DNA of 64,000 nt from assembly GCA_905373475.1 (NCBI GenBank), contig CAJPTC010000007.1:1-64000 (forward strand). The letters are read 5' to 3'. Under the pieces are notes generated by a model. It was not told the DNA's origin, did not search any database, and saw nothing but the letters and a program-made list of their open reading frames with translations. The position numbers and the translations under genes are program-made. Below are positions 1-7,575 of the stretch, in pieces (position 1 is the first letter of the stretch; each line of letters starts with the position of its first letter). Source of the stretch: Bacteroidia bacterium (GTDB taxonomy: Bacteria; Bacteroidota; Bacteroidia; Bacteroidales; CAJPTX01).

Positions 1-2
1 GA

Positions 3-350
3 GATCCGCCCCGTTTTTTTGCTCTTATGAAAAAGGTTTACCGGACACCGGTAATACTCAATATACCGTTCTATCGTGGAGGGCACGTGTGGCTTTGCGA
101 CGGTTACTGGATTAGAATACGATATTTAGAGAAATATAATATTCAGACAGGCGAGGTGGTGTATAGAAGAGAAGTGGCGCAGCAACTTCTTCATTGCAAT
201 TGGGGATGGGGAAGGGGTAACGGTAATGGTTATTTCCTCGCAGATGTTTTTGATTCAAATAACCCTATAATCAGAGATTCTGGGTTACATGGAAGCAAAA
301 AGTTCTACTACCAGTATGATATTGAACAGCTTGCAGAGGTGTATCATTAA
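3..350 (+). CDS. C10 family (streptopain-like) cysteine protease, 3' part
   Basis: This is the C-terminal end of a secreted cysteine protease; the frame is open to the left window edge, so the start lies outside. The motif GGHVWLCDGY matches the GHxWxxDGY block of the C10 family that carries the catalytic His. HCNWGWGRGNGNGYFL, about 30 residues later, matches the conserved HCNWGW block near the C terminus. The catalytic Cys would lie upstream and cannot be checked. Met at position 27 is probably internal. The following lipoprotein gene starts 13 bases after the stop, so the two are likely co-transcribed. C10 proteases are normally exported and made as zymogens; that part is not visible here. 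Confidence 0.75.
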   Translation, partial: DPPRFFALMKKVYRTPVILNIPFYRGGHVWLCDGYWIRIRYLEKYNIQTGEVVYRREVAQQLLHCNWGWGRGNGNGYFLADVFDSNNPIIRDSGLHGSKKFYYQYDIEQLAEVYH

Positions 351-363
351 ACATTGAAGAGTC

Positions 364-957
364 ATGCGTATAGTTAGGTTTGTATTATCATTATTTTGGG
401 CTTTTATGCTGTTATTTTTTGTGGGTTGCATGAAAGAAGATTGCTGTTCCCACTATACCTATTTCTTTTTTGAGAAGTATTTTGTACCAACCAAAATGCG
501 TTTTGAACATGGGCAGGACACTGCTTATAGCACGGTTATCCTTCACTATGACCAAGCGATTGAGGGAATGAGTAACCCCGACTTTCGGGAGTTGGCGGCA
601 GAACACGGCGAAATGGGGAGTAAACGTATCCTAGTAATGGGACCTCCAAACAGAAAGCCTTATAATGTGCAAGGGATTAAAATATGGCAGGGCGAAGGCG
701 AGGGTAGAGTAGATGTCTCTGCAAAAGTGCAGTTGAGTTATCAGGATTATTCTGAATACATAAGTTCTGGTTATGAATATGAAAAAAGGGGGAAGTTAGC
801 AGGAGGATATGTCTCGGAATTGACGGAGCATGATTTGAAATGGCTAACACAAGGTTTTACTCTGAACTTCGGGCAGCTGCGCAAAAACGAACTCGTATTG
901 GAAATTACGACGAAAGGTGGCGCTTCTTTTCGGAAAAGACTGTCGGATGGCTTCTAA
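364..957 (+). CDS. Small lipoprotein next to the C10 protease
   Basis: A protein of 197 residues with an N-terminal hydrophobic stretch ending in FFVGC, a plausible lipobox with the lipidated Cys near residue 22, so probably an envelope lipoprotein. The rest is soluble and beta-rich looking, with no catalytic motif I recognise. It resembles the short Bacteroidetes lipoproteins of the DUF5034 kind, from memory only. Its position 13 bases behind a C10 protease suggests it could be an inhibitor or partner of that protease, as small inhibitor genes are known beside C10 proteases in other Bacteroidetes. That role is inference. Confidence 0.6.
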   Translation: MRIVRFVLSLFWAFMLLFFVGCMKEDCCSHYTYFFFEKYFVPTKMRFEHGQDTAYSTVILHYDQAIEGMSNPDFRELAAEHGEMGSKRILVMGPPNRKPYNVQGIKIWQGEGEGRVDVSAKVQLSYQDYSEYISSGYEYEKRGKLAGGYVSELTEHDLKWLTQGFTLNFGQLRKNELVLEITTKGGASFRKRLSDGF

Positions 958-987
958 ATTCGGCGATACACTGTAGCATTGGGCTTG

Positions 988-1019
988 TTTGCCTATTTGG
1001 TTTTAATTTTTGAACTTTG
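988..1019 (+). promoter_or_regulatory. Predicted promoter of gdhA
   Basis: TTTG at 988-991 is followed after 20 bases by GAACTTTG at 1012-1019, one base off the Bacteroidetes -7 consensus TAnnTTTG. The predicted transcript would start about 50 bases before the gdhA ATG. Confidence 0.45.
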
Positions 1020-1077
1020 TAGCAAATAAATGAGTCAGGGGAGCGGTTTCCTTGACAAACAAAAAAGGTAAAAGAGC

Positions 1078-2418
1078 ATGGACGTACAAAAGATTTTGGC
1101 GGATCTGCAGAAAAAGCACCCAGGTGAACCTCAGTTCTTACAAGCGGTAACCGAGGTTTTGGAATCGGTAAAAGACGTGTACAACGAAAATCCGAAGTTC
1201 GAAAAGAACCGCATCATGGAGCGTATCATCGAGCCTGATCGCGTATTTATGTTCAAGGTGCCGTGGGAAGACGATAAGGGCGAAATTCATGTAAACATTG
1301 GCTACCGTGTGCAGTTCAACGGAGCTATAGGACCATACAAGGGCGGGATTCGTTTCCAAGCCAACGTAACGTTGGATACGATGAAGTTCCTTGGTTTTGA
1401 GCAGACCTTCAAAAATGCTCTAACAACACTGCCTATGGGTGGTGGTAAGGGTGGTAGTGACTTCGATCCAACGGGACGTTCGGATGCTGAAGTTCGCCGC
1501 TTCTGCGAAAAGTTTGTGATGGAATTGTGGCGTCACATTGGTGCTGAAACCGACGTACCCGCTGGCGATATGGGTGTTGGTGGTCGCGAGATTGGCTACA
1601 TGTACGGTATGTACAAGAAGCTTGCACAGTGCCACACGGGAGTGTTTACAGGAAAAGGCATGAACTGGGGTGGTTCGAAGATGCGTCCTGAAGCTACAGG
1701 CTACGGTGCAGTCTTCTTCTTGAACCACATGCTTGCTGCACACAACGATACGATTAAAGGGAAGCGTGTAGCTGTTTCGGGCTTTGGTAACGTAGCTTGG
1801 GGTGCTTGCGAAAAACTAGTTCAACTAGGTGCTAAGGTTGTATGTATTTCGGGACCTGATGGTTACATCTTGGATGAGGCAGGAATGACTCAAGAGAAGG
1901 TTAACTATATGCTCGAACTCCGTGCATCGAACCAGAATGTAGTAGCTCCCTACGAAAAGAAGTTCCCAGGTTCTAAGTTCATTGCGGGCAAGAAGCCTTG
2001 GGAAGTTAAGGTAGACATTGCAATGCCTTGCGCAACACAGAATGAGTTGAGCGCTGACGATGCAAAGGCTCTTATTGCAAACGGCGTGAAGTACGTGGCA
2101 GAAGTTTCTAACATGGGTTGCCAAGCAGATGCTATCCACGCATTTATCAATGCTCGTATACCATTTGGTCCTGGTAAGGCTGTAAATGCTGGTGGTGTTG
2201 CAACTTCTGGTTTGGAAATGTCGCAGAATGCATTGAAGTTAAGCTGGTCTGGCGATGAGGTGATCGCTCGTCTTGAAACTATCATGCAAGATATTTTCAA
2301 TGCAGCTGTTCAATACGGTAAGGAAAAAGACGGTTATATCAACCTCGTTAAAGGTGCTAACATTGCAGGCTTCATGAAGGTAGCCAATGCAATGTGCGAC
2401 CTCGGTTTGGTATACTAA
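1078..2418 (+). CDS. gdhA: NADP-type glutamate dehydrogenase
   Basis: Glutamate dehydrogenase, 446 residues, the full length of the hexameric class-I family. It interconverts glutamate with 2-oxoglutarate and ammonium in the cytoplasm. The substrate block PMGGGKGGSDFDP (about residues 120-132) holds the conserved lysine and the nucleotide-binding loop GFGNVAWG lies near residue 237. In amino-acid fermenters it is a major catabolic enzyme; cofactor choice (NAD or NADP) cannot be settled by eye. A strong terminator follows. The last 153 bases before the stop recur almost perfectly at 6291-6443. Confidence 0.95.
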   Translation: MDVQKILADLQKKHPGEPQFLQAVTEVLESVKDVYNENPKFEKNRIMERIIEPDRVFMFKVPWEDDKGEIHVNIGYRVQFNGAIGPYKGGIRFQANVTLDTMKFLGFEQTFKNALTTLPMGGGKGGSDFDPTGRSDAEVRRFCEKFVMELWRHIGAETDVPAGDMGVGGREIGYMYGMYKKLAQCHTGVFTGKGMNWGGSKMRPEATGYGAVFFLNHMLAAHNDTIKGKRVAVSGFGNVAWGACEKLVQLGAKVVCISGPDGYILDEAGMTQEKVNYMLELRASNQNVVAPYEKKFPGSKFIAGKKPWEVKVDIAMPCATQNELSADDAKALIANGVKYVAEVSNMGCQADAIHAFINARIPFGPGKAVNAGGVATSGLEMSQNALKLSWSGDEVIARLETIMQDIFNAAVQYGKEKDGYINLVKGANIAGFMKVANAMCDLGLVY

Positions 2419-2447
2419 GCCTCTTTTCTACTTGTTAGAGAATGTTA

Positions 2448-2484
2448 GGGCGTTCGGGGCTTGTGCCTCGGACGCCCATTTTTT
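2448..2484 (+). terminator. Terminator of gdhA
   Basis: A 13-bp stem pairs 2448-2460 with 2465-2477 (two wobble pairs) around a short loop and is followed by six T at 2479-2484. It lies 30 bases after the gdhA stop. Confidence 0.85.
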
Positions 2485-2578
2485 ATAAGGAGGATAGCCC
2501 CACAAGCTGGCCAACGACGGCTAGAGTAAATGAAATGGGGTAGTGTCGTCGGGGGCGTCCTGTTTTGTGAAAAAAGAA

Positions 2579-2679
2579 TGCATTTTTCTTTACACGTTAG
2601 TGGCGACGTGTAAAAGAATCGCCATTTTCTTTACATGTCAGAGTCAACGTGTAAAGATTTTGCCATTTTCTTTACATGT
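2579..2679. repeat. 41-bp tandem repeat with internal palindromes
   Basis: Three units with an exact 41-base period start with the arm TTTACAYGT at 2589, 2630 and 2671. In the first two units the arm is matched 8 bases later by ACGTGTAAA (2606-2614, 2647-2655), giving 9-bp hairpins. The third unit is the 3' end of the Fic gene: its stop codon (TAA on the minus strand, 2672-2674) lies in the arm. The array therefore looks like a tandem copying of the gene end. Confidence 0.8.
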
Positions 2680-3797
2680 CATGCTCGTGTTTTTCTAGTA
2701 CAGTCACGACGTGTGCGATTTCTTCTTTGTCGTCTAGAAGTTCGTGTGAATGGGTGAGGAGTTGTATGAGGGGAACATTTAGATAGTAGTTTGAACGTCC
2801 CTTTCGAACTTTTTGTAGAAGCTGTGCCTCGGCTAATGTATTGAGATAACCCCCTGCTGTCGGGCGTGAGGTGCCCGTTGCCGCCATTACATATTCTATT
2901 TTAGTATAGGGGTAACTGAACAGGTTGTTTAGGAGTTCGTGGCTATATCCTCTTTTCAATATTTCGCGCATTCTCTCTTTATATCTTTGCATAAGATCTA
3001 TAATCTTCCGGATCTGCCCTTCTGTTTCCCGCGCGGTGCTCTCGATACAACGAAGCATGAACAGAATCCACGTTTCCCACTCACCATGATCGCGAACGCT
3101 TTGTAGGAGACGATAATATTCCCCTTTGTGCTGTGTGATGTAGCGGCTTAGGTAGAGGATGGGTAGATTTAGATCCTTGTACAGCACGAGCAAGAGTACG
3201 TTAAGGATTCGTCCCGTCCGCCCGTTTCCGTCATAGAACGGATGGATACTCTCGAATTGGTGGTGCACGACAGCGAGCTTTATAACCCCGTCGTCTTCGT
3301 GTATATATTTCTCAAGGTTGCTCATTAGCGCCTCCACCTCCTCGTGGGTTTGAGGGGGCGTGTAGACGACATCTCCAGACTGATTTTTTTAGAGTTGTAC
3401 TAGGCACAGCTCGGAAGCCAGCGGCATTGCCTATCAGTTTTTCTTGTATCTCTTGGATGAGGCGATTGTTCAAGACTTCGCGTTTTCGCACCTCCTCGAA
3501 ACTATATTTGAGCGCATCAGCATAGCGCATCACCTCCTTTGTTTCCGCAGTTAGGGCGGCATTGGCGAGATCCAGTTCTGCGATGTACAGCTCGTCGTGG
3601 GTGGTTACGATATTTTCTATAGCGGAGCTGTCTTTTGCCTCTTGTAGAACAAGGGTATTGATCAGGATTGCTTCCTTAGGGATTCTTTCGGCAAGCCCGT
3701 TCACTTCTCCTACGGCTTGGTGAGCCCGTGCTGCGAGACGCAAAATGGGTTTTGTCTATATGTCGGCTGCTAACGGCAACAAGGGTATGCGATACAT
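2672..3797 (-). pseudogene. Fic family AMPylator gene, broken by a stop and a frameshift
   Basis: Fic proteins usually transfer AMP to hydroxyl side chains of target proteins. Read from ATG at 3797, the frame meets TAG at 3756-3758 where homologues would be expected to have a sense codon (ADI-stop-TKPILRL), and shifts at a run of seven A on the coding strand (3384-3390). With both lesions repaired the protein would be about 374 residues. The first part carries SSAIEN, fitting the [S/T]xxxE[G/N] inhibitory motif of class II Fic proteins. The second part carries HPFYDGNGRTGR, a complete catalytic motif. Downstream ORF 2672-3337 can start at MEALMSNLE and keeps the active site but not the inhibitory helix. 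A -7 box lies upstream. It may be dead, or the A7 run may slip. Confidence 0.85.
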
Positions 3798-3817
3798 GCT
3801 ATTCTCTTCATTTCTCA

Positions 3818-3825
3818 CAAAGGTA
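3818..3825 (-). promoter_or_regulatory. -7 box for the Fic gene
   Basis: On the minus strand TACCTTTG lies about 20 bases before the ATG at 3797. This supports 3797 as the original start and shows the nonsense codon lies inside the gene. No clear -33 TTG at the right distance is seen. Confidence 0.5.
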
Positions 3826-3863
3826 CACAAATGCCCTCCGCCGCTTTTCTCTATGGTTTGTTC

Positions 3864-3871
3864 TATTTTTG
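3864..3871 (+). promoter_or_regulatory. -7 box for the TonB-dependent receptor
   Basis: TATTTTTG fits TAnnTTTG and lies 28 bases before the ATG at 3900. It stands back to back with the minus-strand box at 3818-3825. No good -33 element is visible. Confidence 0.4.
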
Positions 3872-3899
3872 CCTCGGTTTCGTAGTTTAAGTAAGAGAA

Positions 3900-6266
3900 A
3901 TGTTGTGCCGATATTGCTTTGTATTCACACTGTTATTTTGCTTGCCAGTGGTGTCATTGAGCCAACCAATCCTGTTTACGCAAAACATCCGTGGCGTGGT
4001 GCGCGATGTGCAAACACATGAACCGATTGCTGGTGCTGTAGTGCAGGTAACTACGCTCACGCCGCCACGCGTTGCTACCTCAGATGCCCAAGGGAAATTT
4101 CTCCTTGCTGCCATTCCCGTAGGGCGGCATTCAGTGCAGGTTGCCCATCTGGGCTATAACGCGTGGGAGGCATACGCCCTCCTCCTTACTTCGGGCAAGG
4201 AACTCTATTTAACTATCCCCCTTGAGGAGTCTGTGACCGAACTCGAGGGTGTTACCATCGCCTATACGAAACGTAAGGACGTCGCAGACAATGAGTTTGC
4301 ACTTGCTTCGGCGCGTGCATTTACCTTGGCTGAGACCGAACGTTATGCTGGGAGTCTGGGTGATCCTGCCCGCATGGTAGCGAATTATGCGGGTGTAATG
4401 AGCGTCTCGGACGAACGGAACGATATCGTCATCCGTGGTAATTCCCCTACTGGACTTCTCTGGCGGCTGGAGGGGGTGGATATACCTAGTCCAAACCACT
4501 TTTCGACCGACGGGCTTACGGGTGGTCCTATTTCGATGATTAGTGCGAATTATCTTGCGCAGTCGGACTTTCTAACTGGAGCTTTTCCAGCGGGGTATGG
4601 CAATGCGCTGGCAGGAGCATTTGACCTACAGTTGCGTAATGGTAACCCTGAGCGGTACGAGTTTGTTGGGCAGATCGGGTGGGGAGGTTTTGAGCTTGGC
4701 GCGGAAGGTCCGTTCTCTCGAAGGCATGCGGGCTCGTTTCTTGTGGGGTATCGTTACTCCTTTCCCGCCTTGTTGAGTCGCCTAGGGCTAAAGATAAACC
4801 TCGGGACGAACGGAGCAATCCCTTACTATCAAGATCTTACCTTTAAGATCCAGGTGCCGCTGAGTACTCGTTGGCATGCCGAGCTCTTCGGACTCGGGGG
4901 ACTCAATAGTATCTTTTTTCAGTGGCACGAGGGTGATACCCCCCAAGCTGGTCAGCCTGAAAATTCCGACTTGGATTTTTCCACAGCCTCTGGGGTCTTA
5001 GGGGCAAAGCTTACGCATCGCTTTTCCTCGGATGCGCGTCTTGCGCTGAAGTTGGCAGCAACTACCAATCAGGCTGCGACAGACATCGATTCTATTACGG
5101 GACCAGACTCGCGTGTGCAGTGGTACGCTATGCGACTGCGGAAGTACGCCCCTGCGCTCGCATTAGATTACCAACAACGCCTTTCGGCACAACACTTCTG
5201 GGAGGTGGGCGCGTCGTGTCAGTGGATAAAGCTCGCCTTGCAAGATTCGGTGCTTCAGTCCTCGGGCGCATATTTGCGGCGAGTCGGTTCGGAGGGAGAG
5301 TATCTCCTTTCGCAGGCACATCTGGCGTGGCGTTACCGTCCTACCTCTCGACTCACTCTTGTTACAGGGTTGCACGGACTTTGGTTGCACCTTAATAACA
5401 CTTGGGCGCTCGAACCGCGGCTAGCGTGGCAGTGGAAAGCTACTGCTCGTCAGTCATTTACATTATCGGGCGGGCTACACAGTCAGACGCAGTCTCCCCT
5501 CTATTATTTTCTAAAACCGCGTACTGTGGCAGATGCCTCGATGCGCCACCTCGGTCTTTCGCGTGCCCTGCATGGCGTATTGGCTTATGACCTACGACTT
5601 TCGCAAGACCTGCGACTTAAGACAGAGCTCTACTATCAGTGGCTCTATCAGATCCCCGTCTCGCGGGCACACATCCCTGGTTTTTCACTTCTGGACGCGG
5701 GGGATTCGTACAATATCACTGTGCCGCGCGATTTGGAAAATTCTGGCAATGGGCGAAATTATGGATTGGAGCTAACCTTAGAGAAGTTCCTCTCCCGCGG
5801 TTATTATTTCCTCTTTACCTCCTCGCTCTTTCAGTCGCAAGTACGGACAACGGATGGTCAGTGGCGCAATGCGAAATTTAACGGAGAGTATGCTTTCAAT
5901 CTCCTCGGGGGATATGAGTTTACCTTTAGTCCGAAGTTTTCGCTACTTGCGGATGCGCGGGTGGTATATGCTGGCGGGAAGTGGATGAACCCAGTGGATG
6001 AGGCGGCTTCACGCCGCGTACGCGAGCTGGTCGAGGATTGGCACGCTCCCTACTCAGAGAAGGCTGCTCCGTACTTTAAGGTGAATTTGCGTCTCGCTTT
6101 TCGTCACAATGCCCAACGCTTTTCTCAGGAGTGGGCGCTAGACTTGCAAAACCTTACCAACCAGCATAATGTCTTTGCCAAGTATTGGGATGCGAAGCTT
6201 GAACGCGTGGGCTATCGCTACCAGCAAGGCTTCTTCCCGATGGTGAATTATCGGGTGCTATTTTAA
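3900..6266 (+). CDS. TonB-dependent outer-membrane receptor
   Basis: A receptor of 788 residues. After a signal peptide (about residues 1-21) comes a carboxypeptidase-regulatory-like domain (GVVRDVQTHEPIAGAVV, about 31-110), then a plug domain with NDIVIRGNSPTGLLWRLEG (about 180-198), then a beta-barrel ending in aromatic VNYRVLF. Such proteins import a nutrient across the outer membrane with energy from TonB; the substrate is not shown by the sequence and no partner lipoprotein gene is adjacent. By eye its codon use is richer in G/C than gdhA, and it sits between the two gdhA 3' copies, so it may have been acquired. Confidence 0.85.
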   Translation: MLCRYCFVFTLLFCLPVVSLSQPILFTQNIRGVVRDVQTHEPIAGAVVQVTTLTPPRVATSDAQGKFLLAAIPVGRHSVQVAHLGYNAWEAYALLLTSGKELYLTIPLEESVTELEGVTIAYTKRKDVADNEFALASARAFTLAETERYAGSLGDPARMVANYAGVMSVSDERNDIVIRGNSPTGLLWRLEGVDIPSPNHFSTDGLTGGPISMISANYLAQSDFLTGAFPAGYGNALAGAFDLQLRNGNPERYEFVGQIGWGGFELGAEGPFSRRHAGSFLVGYRYSFPALLSRLGLKINLGTNGAIPYYQDLTFKIQVPLSTRWHAELFGLGGLNSIFFQWHEGDTPQAGQPENSDLDFSTASGVLGAKLTHRFSSDARLALKLAATTNQAATDIDSITGPDSRVQWYAMRLRKYAPALALDYQQRLSAQHFWEVGASCQWIKLALQDSVLQSSGAYLRRVGSEGEYLLSQAHLAWRYRPTSRLTLVTGLHGLWLHLNNTWALEPRLAWQWKATARQSFTLSGGLHSQTQSPLYYFLKPRTVADASMRHLGLSRALHGVLAYDLRLSQDLRLKTELYYQWLYQIPVSRAHIPGFSLLDAGDSYNITVPRDLENSGNGRNYGLELTLEKFLSRGYYFLFTSSLFQSQVRTTDGQWRNAKFNGEYAFNLLGGYEFTFSPKFSLLADARVVYAGGKWMNPVDEAASRRVRELVEDWHAPYSEKAAPYFKVNLRLAFRHNAQRFSQEWALDLQNLTNQHNVFAKYWDAKLERVGYRYQQGFFPMVNYRVLF

Positions 6267-6270
6267 GCAT

Positions 6271-6443
6271 AGCTGTGCTGGCAATGAAGAGATCGCTCGT
6301 CTTGAAACTATCATGCAAGATATTTTCAATGCAGCTGTTCAATACGGTAAGGAAAAAGACGGTTATATCAACCTCGTTAAAGGTGCTAACATTGCAGGCT
6401 TCATGAAGGTAGCTAATGCAATGTGCGACCTCGGTTTGGTATA
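6271..6443 (+). pseudogene. Duplicated 3' fragment of gdhA
   Basis: Bases 6291-6443 match 2262-2414 of gdhA with one silent difference (GCC to GCT at 6414). Upstream, 6271-6290 still reads SCAGNEE where gdhA reads SWSGDEV, so the similarity fades rather than stops. The copy ends within the last codon: gdhA has TACTAA, the copy has TATTAT and runs on. The ATG at 6313 is an internal Met of the dehydrogenase, so this is not a gene. See the first finding. Confidence 0.92.
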
Positions 6444-6463
6444 TTATTTTTTGTGGACATGGA

Positions 6464-6488
6464 GGACATCCCATATGGGATGTCCTTT
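6464..6488 (+). terminator. Perfect palindrome with a T-rich tail
   Basis: Two 11-base arms (6464-6474 GGACATCCCAT and 6475-6485) form a perfect 22-base palindrome followed by TTTCTTGTTT on the plus strand. It follows the gdhA fragment and may be the terminator that once served the gene there. It also lies past the end of the minus-strand gene at 6526. Confidence 0.6.
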
Positions 6489-6525
6489 CTTGTTTATACT
6501 TATTAACGTACCGAGAGAAGTGGCT

Positions 6526-7560
6526 TTACTTAAACTCAAGAGGATAAAGCCCAGTTTCAAATTCCAATAATAGCTGCTGCTTGAATACGAGAAGAGACCA
6601 AAGATCAGAATTTGAGAAATTATCATCGTCGATCCGATAACTTCCGACGTACTTTCCATCTACTAGGTTATATACATCTGCTACTAAATCCTCTTCCTCC
6701 GTACTTAGGCGTTTAGAAAAAACGATGAGTTGTTTTTCTAATACGAATGAAGCAATGTTCGAATTGAAGGAACTTCCACGTTCGAGAACAAATGAGTTCC
6801 CAGAACGTACAACTCCGGGCGCAGGTACATGATCCTGGGTAATGATGGTTGTTAGAAATTTACCCTTTGAGTCAAATACCCAGACGTAGGGGAGGTGTCT
6901 TGCTGTGTATGTTATAAAATTGCCATACTGCAAGAAGTAACCGTAATATGCTAGGAAGTGCTCGATATGCGATGAATAATCATCGTTGGGTAAGCTGTGT
7001 ATGGTGTCTGTACGCCCTTTGGCGTTTCGCATAAAGGCGAGTTCTGTTTTATTTTTTTTGTCTATTTGTGCAAAGTACAATATGCTACTATCGGGTAACG
7101 CGTGTATGGCGATCAGACTATCTGTAAAGAGAGAGTCTGTTCGTTGTTTAGTACAGATATTAAAATGCGTATAATGGTTTTGTGTAACCCATTCTAGGGA
7201 GTACGAACTAAAATTATACGGAGATTCATTCAGTACGAAAGGGATCGCGATCTTCTCACGTTCTCCCGTACTATCAATGAGCAGATAATACATAGAGTCC
7301 TGTTTTACTCCCAAATCAAGAATTGCATATGCATTAGTGGTATGAATAGTGGGGCGCGTAGTTGTAAATAGGTCTGCAAAAACTTCTTCACCTAATTTCC
7401 AAGGACAGAATGTGTAGTTGCGCTTGAATACGTATTTTCGTTCTGCTCTTCCGTCACCCTGTGTAAAATAGAAATATACCCAGAGCAAAAAGAAAAAAAC
7501 GAAAAGTAGGAAGAGGAAGGAGAGCGAAGATCGCAACAATCGTTTTAGCTGTTGTCTCAT
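6526..7560 (-). CDS. Membrane-anchored protein with a propeller-like exterior
   Basis: A protein of 344 residues with one strong hydrophobic segment at about residues 12-33 and the remainder probably outside the inner membrane. No Cys lipobox is present. The exterior has repeated beta-strand patterns with aromatic and Asp residues (for example HLPYVWVFDSKGKFLTT) like the six-bladed propeller proteins of the BF3164/DUF4221 type, but I cannot confirm a family. It is the last gene of a minus-strand operon with a beta-barrel protein (15-base gap) and a small exported peptide. In other Bacteroidetes such propeller proteins often accompany NVEALA peptides. Confidence 0.6.
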   Translation of the reverse strand: MRQQLKRLLRSSLSFLFLLFVFFFLLWVYFYFTQGDGRAERKYVFKRNYTFCPWKLGEEVFADLFTTTRPTIHTTNAYAILDLGVKQDSMYYLLIDSTGEREKIAIPFVLNESPYNFSSYSLEWVTQNHYTHFNICTKQRTDSLFTDSLIAIHALPDSSILYFAQIDKKNKTELAFMRNAKGRTDTIHSLPNDDYSSHIEHFLAYYGYFLQYGNFITYTARHLPYVWVFDSKGKFLTTIITQDHVPAPGVVRSGNSFVLERGSSFNSNIASFVLEKQLIVFSKRLSTEEEDLVADVYNLVDGKYVGSYRIDDDNFSNSDLWSLLVFKQQLLLEFETGLYPLEFK

Positions 7561-7575
7561 CGCTGTATAGAGTCC

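Noticed and set aside
2579..2679. Possible CRISPR array
   Set aside because: Only three units with no unique spacers and no cas genes; the repeat overlaps a gene end.
5120..5881. Several overlapping plus-strand ORFs inside the TonB-dependent receptor
   Set aside because: They are out-of-frame readings of a continuous, well-supported barrel domain.
6313..6570. An open frame of 85 codons with a dehydrogenase-like start
   Set aside because: Its first Met is an internal residue of glutamate dehydrogenase and the frame runs past the lost stop into unrelated sequence; it is the duplicated gdhA fragment.
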